A stretch of 5,773 nucleotides of DNA from RECH01 sp964431105 (GCA_964431105.1 CAYSIR010000270.1:1-5773); one strand, 5' to 3'; counted from the stretch's first letter, positions 1 to 5,773 are shown. A program made the numbers and translations. Notes: generated from the sequence alone by a model not told the origin.

Positions 1-2
1 AG

Positions 3-68
3 TTCAATGCGCTTATCGTGATTATTACGTTATATCCAGGAGAGAGGTCGAGGTATGAAAAAGATTAG
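3..68 (+). CDS. 3' end of a probable DUF4258 family protein (partial)
   Basis: Only the last 21 codons and a TAG stop are in the window; the gene begins to the left of it. The visible residues read FNALIVIITLYP and then a charged end, GERSRYEKD. A hydrophobic strand of the type LIVIT(L/V)YP followed by a short basic or charged tail is how many DUF4258 proteins end. Genes of that family often sit directly upstream of DUF2283 genes, as here. The frame overlaps the start of the DUF2283 gene by 14 bp, which suggests translational coupling in one operon. DUF4258 proteins have a compact fold and are often discussed as toxin-like partners, but their activity is not settled. The identification rests on about 20 residues plus gene context, so it is tentative. 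The frame could instead be the end of an unrelated gene, or chance. Confidence 0.5.
   Translation, partial: FNALIVIITLYPGERSRYEKD
38..47 (+). promoter_or_regulatory. Ribosome-binding site of the DUF2283 gene, inside the upstream gene
   Basis: The purine run AGGAGAGAGG ends 7 bases before the ATG at 55 and is a strong match to the Shine-Dalgarno sequence. It lies inside the last codons of the upstream partial gene, which fits a coupled two-gene operon and supports 55 as the start. Confidence 0.65.
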
Positions 69-249
69 CTATAGCAAAGATGTAGATGCATTGTTAATTG
101 AGTTAGGGGAGGGAGCGATCGCCTATGCAGAAGACGAAGGAAACGTAATCTTACACTATTCAAGCGATAATCAATTGCTTCTGGTTGAAGTTCTAGATTT
201 TCGCCATTTAATGTCAGAAGAAACTGTTGCTGCATTACTAGCCTCATAA
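55..249 (+). CDS. DUF2283 family small protein
   Basis: This is a complete 64-residue protein, typical in length for the DUF2283 family. The family pattern is visible: an N-terminal Y-x-x-x-x-D-A-L-x-I-x-L block (residues 6-17, YSKDVDALLIEL), a middle strand GNVILHY (29-35), and the C-terminal LLLVEVLDFRHLM block (41-53). It has no signal peptide or membrane segment, so it should be cytoplasmic. Its biochemical function is unknown. DUF2283 genes commonly follow DUF4258 genes, and the pair is often treated as a putative toxin-antitoxin-like module with DUF2283 as the antitoxin-like member; that role is inference here. The start overlaps the end of such a gene by 14 bp and has a strong ribosome-binding site. 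G+C is about 38% by hand count, against roughly 43-60% in sampled stretches of the two large genes, which hints at acquired DNA. It is convergent with proS, with 76 bp between the stops. Confidence 0.85.
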   Translation: MKKISYSKDVDALLIELGEGAIAYAEDEGNVILHYSSDNQLLLVEVLDFRHLMSEETVAALLAS

Positions 250-250
250 T

Positions 251-279
251 GACAGTAAATACTATCTGTAAATACTGTC
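251..279. repeat. Inverted repeat with nested direct repeat after the DUF2283 stop
   Basis: GACAGTA (251-257) and TACTGTC (273-279) form a perfect 7-bp inverted repeat around 15 bases. Inside it the 9-mer GTAAATACT occurs twice in direct orientation (255-263 and 268-276). It begins one base after the DUF2283 stop codon. No T-run follows, so it is not a classical terminator. It could be an mRNA 3' end stem that protects the small operon, a protein-binding site, or chance in AT-rich DNA. Confidence 0.4.
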
Positions 280-314
280 TGTCCAATATGATTTCTGAGT
301 AGACACGAAACAGC

Positions 315-332
315 AAAAAATGCGTCTAACGC
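315..332 (-). terminator. Weak intrinsic terminator-like hairpin at the end of proS
   Basis: Read on the minus strand, GCGT-TAG-ACGC (332 down to 322) is a perfect 4-bp GC-rich stem whose three-base loop is the proS stop codon. One base later comes a run of six T (320 down to 315). The shape is that of a rho-independent terminator, but a 4-bp stem is short, so the call is weak. Cyanobacteria appear to lack Rho, so some intrinsic signal is expected between these convergent genes. Confidence 0.35.
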
Positions 333-2134
333 TCTGTAGCATCTTCCACCCAACCCTTCACTGTGTCCACCACAGCCTCGATCGCGAGTTCCTGCGAGTC
401 TCGCCCCGCCCGCTTCACAACCTCAACCTTACCTTGCTTGAGCGATCGCCCCGTCACAATTCTGAAGGGAATCCCCACTAGTTCAGAATCCTTAAATTTC
501 ACACCGGCCCGTTCGTCGCGATCGTCGAGTAAGGTTTCCACCCCGGCGGCGTTCAGTTCGGTGTATAGCTGCTCGGCCACTTCCATTTGTTTGGCATCGG
601 TGACGTTGGGAACCACTACGATCGCATGATACGGCGCGATCGCCACGGGCCAGATAATGCCGTCTTTGTCGTAGGACTGTTCTACGGCCGCTTGTGCCAA
701 CCGGGACACGCCGACGCCATAGCAGCCCATCACCAGCGGCACTTCTTCGCCCTGTTCGTTGGTGTAGGTTGCGCCGAGGGCCTTAGAATATTTTGTGCCC
801 AGTTTGAAAATATGCCCAATTTCAATGCCCCGTGCGACCTGTAGCGTTTGGCTGGGGTCATGAATAGCGCGATCGCCCACCATTGCGGTTCGCACATCCA
901 CTGTGATTTTGGGTAAATCAAACTCCTTACCCCAGTTTGCACCAACGACGTGATAGCCTGATTCATCCGAACCGGTTACAAAGTTTTCCAGCGGTGCCGC
1001 AGTTTCATCCAGCAGGCGCAGGAATTTCGGAGCCAGATTTTTGGTCGGCGAGATATAGTCATCGGATAAGCCAGGCGAAATGTAGCCCAGCGGCAGCGGT
1101 TTGGCGGCCCATTTTTGTTGGGCATCCGCATCGGGTACAGATAAATCAATTACTGCACTGCCGCCGTAGTTATCCGCTAGTTTAGTGAGTTCGTTGGTCA
1201 GCTTTACTTCGTTCACATCCTGATCGCCGCGAATATTGACCAGCACCAGCACGGCTTGCCCATTATCGTAAACGACTTGATATAGAACGTTTTTGACGAT
1301 TTGGGTGGGCGAACAGTCGAGAAATTTGCATAAACTAGCGATCGTGGGGGTGTTGGGCGTTTCCAGTTTTTCGTAGGCGCTATAGCGCGAGGGGACTAAA
1401 TCAGCCGGTAAGGAAACGGCTTTTTCCACGTTGGCGGCATACTTCCCGTCCTCGGTGTACAGGACTTCATCTTCGCCTGCTTCCGCCAGCACCATAAATT
1501 CCTGAGAACCGGAACCCCCGATCGCCCCTGAATCTGCATCCACAGCCCGAAATGCTAGCCCGCAGCGCCGCAAAATATTACAGTAGGCGTCGTGCATCGC
1601 ATCATAAACCTTATCTAAACCGGCTGCATCGACATCGAACGAATACGCATCTTTCATGATGAATTCGCGGCCGCGCATCAGCCCAAAACGGGGGCGAATT
1701 TCGTCGCGGAATTTGGTTTGAATTTGGTATAAATTGACGGGCAGTTGGCGGTATGACCGAATCATGTCGCGAGCGATCGCAGTAATTACTTCTTCATGGG
1801 TGGGCCCTAGTCCGAGTTCCCGCTCTTGGCGATCGCGCAGAGCAAACATGATGCCTTCGGCTTGGGTGTAGGTATCCCAGCGCCCCGACTCGCGCCACAG
1901 TTCGGCTGGTTGAATCTGCGGCAGCAAGCATTCCTGTGCGCCCGTTGCGTTCATTTCCTCACGAACGATCGCCGATACTTTTTGCAATACCCGCCACATG
2001 AACGGCAGGTAGGCATAAACGCCGCTGCCGATGCGTCGGATATAGCCTGCCCGCAGCAAGAGTTTATGGCTGGGAATTTCTGCCTCTGCTGGATCTTCGC
2101 GCAGGGTAACAAAAAGCATCTGAGACAGCCGCAT
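326..2134 (-). CDS. proS: Prolyl-tRNA synthetase, bacterial type with INS editing domain
   Basis: This cytosolic class II enzyme charges tRNA-Pro with proline using ATP (EC 6.1.1.15). The protein is complete at 602 residues, a normal length for the bacterial (ProS type 1) form. The N-terminus MRLSQMLFVTLREDPAEAEI and the following motif 1 region (RAGYIRRIGSGVYAYLP, 28-44) match the family. GPTHEE (110-115) and motif 2 (FRDEIRPRFG, then REFIMKDAYSF, 142-166) belong to the active site, and motif 3 is GCYGVGVSR (470-478). Residues of about 230-395 form the INS insertion that hydrolyses mischarged Ala-tRNA-Pro; K281 in QIVKNVLY probably matches the catalytically important INS lysine of E. coli (K279). 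The C-terminal part (about 500-602, with LLDDRDERAGVKFKDSELVG) is the anticodon-binding domain. The start is supported by homology from residue 1 and a strong ribosome-binding site. It is monocistronic as far as visible, divergent from the kinase and convergent with the DUF2283 gene. No frameshift or missing motif was seen. Confidence 0.98.
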   Translation of the reverse strand: MRLSQMLFVTLREDPAEAEIPSHKLLLRAGYIRRIGSGVYAYLPFMWRVLQKVSAIVREEMNATGAQECLLPQIQPAELWRESGRWDTYTQAEGIMFALRDRQERELGLGPTHEEVITAIARDMIRSYRQLPVNLYQIQTKFRDEIRPRFGLMRGREFIMKDAYSFDVDAAGLDKVYDAMHDAYCNILRRCGLAFRAVDADSGAIGGSGSQEFMVLAEAGEDEVLYTEDGKYAANVEKAVSLPADLVPSRYSAYEKLETPNTPTIASLCKFLDCSPTQIVKNVLYQVVYDNGQAVLVLVNIRGDQDVNEVKLTNELTKLADNYGGSAVIDLSVPDADAQQKWAAKPLPLGYISPGLSDDYISPTKNLAPKFLRLLDETAAPLENFVTGSDESGYHVVGANWGKEFDLPKITVDVRTAMVGDRAIHDPSQTLQVARGIEIGHIFKLGTKYSKALGATYTNEQGEEVPLVMGCYGVGVSRLAQAAVEQSYDKDGIIWPVAIAPYHAIVVVPNVTDAKQMEVAEQLYTELNAAGVETLLDDRDERAGVKFKDSELVGIPFRIVTGRSLKQGKVEVVKRAGRDSQELAIEAVVDTVKGWVEDATER

Positions 2135-2137
2135 AAT

Positions 2138-2148
2138 CCCTTCCTTCC
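2138..2148 (-). promoter_or_regulatory. Ribosome-binding site of proS
   Basis: On the minus strand the sequence GGAAGGAAGGG lies just upstream of the proS ATG (2134-2132), with its AGGAAGG core about 6 bases away. It is a purine-rich Shine-Dalgarno-like site and fixes the start that homology also supports. Confidence 0.6.
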
Positions 2149-2256
2149 GTGATCTGAGGGTTCGATACTTCAGTCTAGAGCATTCGCTGTCTTTATCGGC
2201 CGTGGGATGACGACTTTTATGGCGCTAGAAAGCTGAGGGATTTGTTGCGGGACGGC

Positions 2257-2286
2257 TTAGCAAAAAATCCATGTCTTAAATAAAAT
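2257..2286 (+). promoter_or_regulatory. Candidate sigma-70-type promoter for the kinase gene
   Basis: TTAGCA (2257-2262) matches four of six -35 bases and TAAAAT (2281-2286) matches five of six -10 bases, with an 18-base spacer. The predicted transcript start is near 2293, about 75 bases before the 2368 ATG or about 198 before the 2491 ATG. It lies in the most AT-rich part of the intergenic region. Such matches occur by chance, so support is modest. Confidence 0.35.
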
Positions 2287-2367
2287 GGCTGCTAGCGGTT
2301 TATGGGCGGTGAACGGTTGAGTGGATTCCTGGCGCTGGGGTGAGTATCGGTCGGCGGGTGGGATAGA

Positions 2368-5300
2368 ATGTCGGCAATCTCTGTTCCCCTGACCGGGTGC
2401 GATCGCCGTGAATTCAAAACTGTGATTCAGCGGCTTAGCGGTGCAGAGGGTTCGGACTTATCCGTTGCGATCGCCCTAGGGGTTGCCCCAATGGTTATGA
2501 AAAAGCTGTCTAAGCCTATCCAAACGTTGCTGTATTGCTGTAGCCATCCGTCGCTGCGGGGCATTTTGATCGTGCCCTACGTGCTGCAAATTGTGCTGGC
2601 GGTGGGTATTACAGGCTACTTATCGTTTCGCAACGGGCAGCGGGCGGTTGATGATTTGTCTCAGCAACTGCAATCGGAAATTAGCGGTCGCGTTGAGCAA
2701 AAACTGAGCAACTACCTAGAAATTCCGCACATCATTAACAAGTTGAATGCAGAAGCGGTGCGATCGGGGCGGTTAGATGTCACAGACCTCAATGGTTTGG
2801 GCGACTATCTGTTTCGGCAGCAGCAGCAATTTCCTGACCTCACCTTCATTGCCTTCGCAATGCGCAATGGTGACTATGTAGGATTGGGCGATCGGCATGA
2901 GCAGGGCTTACGCCTCGGCATTTTAGATCGCAGCATCAGCCCCACCACTCGCCTCTGGTCGGTCGATGAGGATGGGCAGCTCGATGAACAACAGGAGGTT
3001 TTGCCAGATTTTGTTCCCCAGGAACGGGAATGGTATCGAATTGCTGTAGCGGCGGGTAACTCATTTTGGGCCCCGCCATTTCCTGCTTTCGATACTGAGG
3101 AGCTGCTGCTATCGGCGGCCGATCGCATCTTTGACCCAGAGGGCAACTTCATTGGTGTAGTGAATGCTACCCTCAGCCTCAAGCAGATTAGCGAGTTTTT
3201 GGCAGCCCTGGAGGTGGGTAAAACTGGAGAAGCCTTCATCATTGACCGGGAGGGCTATCTGGTGGCAGCACCGGGTGATAATGCCTGGGAGTCAGAGAGC
3301 GGTCAGCGGTTGAAAGCGATCGAGAGCGACAATCTGTTGATTCAATGTGTGGCAGAATACCTCAACCAAGAATTTGACCATCTTAAAAATGTGGCTGGTC
3401 ATCAGGCGGTGACGTACATCGATCGCAAACATCTATCGGTGCAGGTACAGCCCTTTCGAGATGGGCGCGGGCTGGATTGGCTGATCGTGACAGTGGTGCC
3501 GCGATCGGACTTTATGGCGGATATTATCGCCAGTACGCGCATCACGATTCTTCTATGCATGGTGGCGTTGGGAATTGCGATCGGGGTGGGTATTCGTACC
3601 AGCCAATGGATTGCGGCCCCGATCGCTCGGCTGGGTGCCGCTGCGACGGCGCTTTCCAACGGCGATTGGCAGCAGCAGGTGGATACTCAGCGCCCGGATG
3701 AATTGGGGATGCTAGCCTGTGCGTTTGATGAAATGCGATCGCAACTGAAACAGGCGCAGCTCGACCTTGAACATAAAATTGAAGAACGCACCCAAGAGTT
3801 ACGCGAATCGGAAGAAAAATTTTCTAAAGCCTTTCGTGTGTCGCCCGAACCGCTGGCGATCGCGGCCTATGCCAATGAGCGCATCCTAGAAGTGAACGAT
3901 AGCTTTTTGGAGTTTAGCGGCTTCACGCGGGATGAGGTTATCGGCAAAACCGGGCGAGAACTAAACCTGTGGGACAATCCAGCCGACCCTGCTGAAGCCA
4001 TCCACCGCATGGAAACCCAGGGCATGGTGCGAAATATGGAAATTGGCTACCGCACCAAACAGGGCGACCTTCGCACGGTCTTATTTTCAGCAGAGATGAT
4101 CGAACTGCGGCGCGAACCCTGTGTGCTGTGTGTGCTGAGTGACATCACTGAACTGAAACAAGTGGCGGTCGTGCTGCAAAAAGCTAAAACCGCCGCAGAA
4201 AATGCCAACCGAGCCAAGAGCGCTTTTCTGGCCAGCATGAGCCATGAGTTACGAACGCCGCTGAATGCCATTCTAGGATTCACTCAATTGATGCAGCGCA
4301 ATGCAGCTTATGCCAGCGCGTCTTCTGAACTCAGTATCATTAACCGCAGCGGGGAACATCTGCTGGCGCTAATCAACGATATTTTGGATATGTCCAAAAT
4401 TGAGGCAGGGCAAACCACACTAGATATTGCAGCATTTGATTTTTATAGCCTGCTCGATACGATTGAATCGATGTTTCGGCTGCGGGCGGAGTCTAAAGAC
4501 TTACAGCTTTGGTGCGATCGCGCGGCGGATGTGCCCCGTTACCTCTACGGCGATGCCCAAAAGTTACGGCAGGTGTTAATCAATCTTTTGGGAAATGCCA
4601 TCAAGTTTACCTCAGTGGGGTCGGTGATGCTGTCGGTACGGGCGATCGCCGCTGATGCACCGTCTCGCTGCGTTTCGATGCCAGCCGAGAGCGATCGCAT
4701 GACCCTCGCCTTCGCCATCCGCGACACTGGCCCTGGCATTGCGCCCGAAGAACGGGATCAACTATTCCAACCGTTTGTGCAAACTGAAGCCGGTCGCCAA
4801 TCGACCCAGGGAACCGGCCTCGGACTCACCATCAGCCGCACGTTTGTACAACTCATGGGCGGCGACATCCAGCTTAATCCTGCGATCGCCGATGGCAGCG
4901 AGTTTCAGTTTACCGTCGTGGTCGGGTTGGCCAATGCAGATGCGGTGCGGCCGACTCAGCCCGACCGTCGCGTGGTGGGTCTAGCGGCGGGGCAGCCGAC
5001 CCATACCATGCTAATCGTGGATGAAGTGTTAGAAAATCGGCTGCTGCTGCGGCGATTGTTAGAACCCGTCGGTTTTCGAGTGCTGGAAGCGGTGAATGGC
5101 AAAGAGGCGATCGCCCAGTGGCAGACCCACCATCCTGCCTTGATTTGGATGGATATGCGAATGCCAGTGATGGATGGCTATGCGGCCACCCGCCATATCA
5201 AATCCCAACCCGATGGGCAACTCACTATCATTATTGCGTTGACCGCTAGCGCCCTGGATCAAGACCGCGAGAATATCCTTCGGGCTGGCTGTGATGATTT

Positions 5301-5673
5301 TATTCGTAAGCCGTTCCGTGAAGCCACGATCTGGGATGCGATCGCCACCCATCTTGGCGTTTACTACGTCTACGATTCCGCCAGTGCTCCATTGAGTGGC
5401 GATCGCTCCTGTATATCCAGCCAGGATTTGACCGTGATGCCCATCGCCTGGTGCCAACAGCTTTATGCCGCTGCCGACAGTGGCGATGATATGCAAGCCC
5501 TGCGCCTAATCCAAACCATTCCGGCTGAGCATCACCTGCTGGCGATCGGTCTTCAGCAACTGGTGAAGGATGTACGGCTTGACGTGATCAGCGACCTGCT
5601 GCATCCTATCGTTACCCAGCCTTCGGATAATGCCTCCAATGCTTCAATCAACCCCAACAACCCCAACAGTTGA
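2368..5673 (+). CDS. Hybrid sensor histidine kinase: dCache-HAMP-PAS-HisKA-HATPase-REC
   Basis: This is an inner-membrane sensor kinase, 1101 residues from the first ATG. TM1 is at about 63-87 (ILIVPYVLQIVLAVGITGY). A periplasmic dCache-type sensor spans about 88-385, with QEREWY (218-223) and GVVNATLSL (263-271). TM2 is at about 390-411, HAMP at about 412-465, and then a linker coiled coil (about 455-482). A PAS domain (about 483-600) ends in the usual DITELK (592-597). The HisKA domain has SHELRTPL with phospho-acceptor H626. The ATPase domain has an N box (LLGNAIKFT, N743), G1 DTGPGI (786-791) and G2 GTGLGL (815-820). The receiver (about 880-995) has acidic pocket D885/E886, phospho-acceptor D929 (WMDMRMP), T959 and K981. 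All catalytic residues are present, so autophosphorylation on H626 and transfer to D929 are expected. A tail of about 105 residues follows. The ligand and the downstream partner are unknown; no Hpt or separate regulator gene is in the window. The start is probably 2491 (M42), where the recognisable family N-terminus begins; from there the protein would be 1060 residues. Confidence 0.95.
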   Translation: MSAISVPLTGCDRREFKTVIQRLSGAEGSDLSVAIALGVAPMVMKKLSKPIQTLLYCCSHPSLRGILIVPYVLQIVLAVGITGYLSFRNGQRAVDDLSQQLQSEISGRVEQKLSNYLEIPHIINKLNAEAVRSGRLDVTDLNGLGDYLFRQQQQFPDLTFIAFAMRNGDYVGLGDRHEQGLRLGILDRSISPTTRLWSVDEDGQLDEQQEVLPDFVPQEREWYRIAVAAGNSFWAPPFPAFDTEELLLSAADRIFDPEGNFIGVVNATLSLKQISEFLAALEVGKTGEAFIIDREGYLVAAPGDNAWESESGQRLKAIESDNLLIQCVAEYLNQEFDHLKNVAGHQAVTYIDRKHLSVQVQPFRDGRGLDWLIVTVVPRSDFMADIIASTRITILLCMVALGIAIGVGIRTSQWIAAPIARLGAAATALSNGDWQQQVDTQRPDELGMLACAFDEMRSQLKQAQLDLEHKIEERTQELRESEEKFSKAFRVSPEPLAIAAYANERILEVNDSFLEFSGFTRDEVIGKTGRELNLWDNPADPAEAIHRMETQGMVRNMEIGYRTKQGDLRTVLFSAEMIELRREPCVLCVLSDITELKQVAVVLQKAKTAAENANRAKSAFLASMSHELRTPLNAILGFTQLMQRNAAYASASSELSIINRSGEHLLALINDILDMSKIEAGQTTLDIAAFDFYSLLDTIESMFRLRAESKDLQLWCDRAADVPRYLYGDAQKLRQVLINLLGNAIKFTSVGSVMLSVRAIAADAPSRCVSMPAESDRMTLAFAIRDTGPGIAPEERDQLFQPFVQTEAGRQSTQGTGLGLTISRTFVQLMGGDIQLNPAIADGSEFQFTVVVGLANADAVRPTQPDRRVVGLAAGQPTHTMLIVDEVLENRLLLRRLLEPVGFRVLEAVNGKEAIAQWQTHHPALIWMDMRMPVMDGYAATRHIKSQPDGQLTIIIALTASALDQDRENILRAGCDDFIRKPFREATIWDAIATHLGVYYVYDSASAPLSGDRSCISSQDLTVMPIAWCQQLYAAADSGDDMQALRLIQTIPAEHHLLAIGLQQLVKDVRLDVISDLLHPIVTQPSDNASNASINPNNPNS
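2478..2482 (+). promoter_or_regulatory. Ribosome-binding site supporting the kinase start at 2491
   Basis: AGGGG lies 8 bases before the in-frame ATG at 2491, a standard spacing. The upstream ATG at 2368 has only a G-rich GGTGGGA-like stretch (2357-2363) close by. From 2491 the protein begins MVMKKLSKP, with basic residues before TM1, as expected for this kinase type. Confidence 0.45.
5650..5667 (+). repeat. Tandem 9-mer at the 3' end of the kinase gene
   Basis: AACCCCAAC occurs twice in tandem, encoding part of the Asn/Pro-rich end INPNNPN. It is within the disordered-looking last 15 residues of the kinase and probably reflects low-complexity slippage with no function. Confidence 0.6.
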
Positions 5674-5692
5674 CAAGATGGCTGGCGGCGCA

Positions 5693-5723
5693 CGCTGGGT
5701 ACAGCGCTAAGCAGAAAGCTTAG
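5693..5723. repeat. Two abutting small hairpins downstream of the kinase
   Basis: CGCTG-GGTA-CAGCG (5693-5706) is a 5-bp stem with a 4-base loop. It is followed without any gap by CTAAGC-AGAAA-GCTTAG (5707-5723), a perfect 6-bp stem with a 5-base loop. They start 19 bases after the kinase stop codon. No T-run follows on either strand, so they are not a standard intrinsic terminator, but they may mark or protect the mRNA 3' end. Confidence 0.4.
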
Positions 5724-5748
5724 GAATTGGGTGCATGTCACCTTTACG

Positions 5749-5773
5749 CCCTCACCCTAAATCCCTCTCCCAA
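5749..5773. repeat. Clipped cyanobacterial intergenic repeat (CCCTCACCC...CCCTCTCCC type)
   Basis: The last 25 bases read CCCTCACCC, TAAAT, CCCTCTCCC, AA. From memory, sequences of the form CCCTCACCCC-x-CCCTCTCCCAA followed by GGGAGAGGG are very common intergenic palindromic repeats in filamentous cyanobacteria. Here only the left arm is inside the window, so the expected GGGAGAGGG partner cannot be seen. Confidence 0.55.

Larger units (their letters stand above)
2135..2367. other. Divergent intergenic region between proS and the kinase gene
   Basis: This region has 233 bp without a gene, or 356 bp if the kinase starts at 2491. It must hold the promoters for both directions. I see the proS ribosome-binding site and one candidate promoter toward the kinase. 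On the proS side a TAGACT (-10-like, minus strand, 2177-2172) has no acceptable -35 partner, so I do not call a proS promoter. No tRNA, riboswitch, CRISPR repeat, HIP1 octamer before 2399 or convincing small ORF was found. A loose inverted repeat CGCTAG (2223-2228) / CTAGCG (2292-2297) is too far apart to interpret. Confidence 0.7.

Noticed and set aside
1826..2152. 108-codon open frame on the plus strand opposite the start of proS
   Set aside because: It is antisense to the conserved N-terminus of proS, and its protein has no recognisable pattern.
2135..2367. Riboswitch or T-box leader upstream of proS
   Set aside because: No T-box-like conserved core, specifier stem or terminator/antiterminator pair could be found on the minus strand; T-boxes are also not typical of cyanobacteria.
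2368..2400. LTGC at residues 8-11 of the long kinase form, resembling a lipoprotein lipobox
   Set aside because: There is no positively charged n-region or hydrophobic stretch of adequate length before it, TM1 is much further on, and the residues are probably not translated at all if the start is 2491.
2874..3242. 122-codon minus-strand open frame opposite the dCache domain, Ser/Arg-rich
   Set aside because: Its composition is that expected from an antisense frame of a GC-rich gene; the kinase frame explains this region fully.
5059..5496. 145-codon open frame on the minus strand opposite the kinase receiver
   Set aside because: It lies antisense to a well-conserved receiver domain, has no recognisable family pattern and no clear ribosome-binding site; it is a by-product of the coding bias of the real gene.
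5521..5620. C-terminal His pair (H1055-H1056) as an Hpt phosphotransfer site
   Set aside because: The Hpt signature H-x-x-K-G and its surrounding pattern are missing.
5670..5675. Perfect TTGACA -35 hexamer across the kinase stop codon
   Set aside because: No acceptable -10 sequence lies 15-20 bases downstream, so I do not call a promoter.

Overview
The window looks like ordinary chromosomal DNA from a cyanobacterium. By manual count it holds 17 exact copies of the octamer GCGATCGC (HIP1), about one per 340 bases, a density characteristic of many cyanobacterial genomes. The protein content agrees. The large sensor kinase has the architecture and C-terminal tail commonly seen in filamentous and other multicellular cyanobacteria. 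The right edge runs into a CCCTCACCC...CCCTCTCCC sequence that I recall as a widespread intergenic repeat in those genomes. Genus cannot be told from this window.

Layout, left to right. (1) Positions 1-249, + strand: the last codons of a probable DUF4258-type gene, then a complete 64-residue DUF2283 gene that overlaps it by 14 bp. This resembles a small two-gene toxin-antitoxin-like cassette, and its DNA is clearly more AT-rich than the rest. (2) 250-325: a short gap between convergent genes, with a 7-bp inverted repeat, a direct repeat, and a weak terminator-like hairpin for proS. (3) 326-2134, - strand: a complete prolyl-tRNA synthetase of the bacterial type with the INS editing domain. (4) 2135-2367 (or 2490): a divergent intergenic region with a good ribosome-binding site for proS and a candidate promoter for the kinase. 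(5) 2368-5673, + strand: a complete, membrane-bound hybrid histidine kinase (dCache-HAMP-PAS-HisKA-HATPase-REC plus tail), whose real start is probably 2491 rather than 2368. (6) 5674-5773: two abutting small hairpins and the clipped repeat.

The three units face different ways and show no sign of working together. proS is housekeeping. The kinase is an orphan here, with no separate response regulator or Hpt gene visible, so its output must go to partners encoded elsewhere. The DUF4258/DUF2283 pair looks like an accessory cassette next to a core gene.

I do not see a clear undescribed system. The best leads are the small overlapping gene pair, which runs off the left edge, the altered ligand-pocket positions in the kinase's dCache domain, and the kinase's uncharacterised C-terminal tail.
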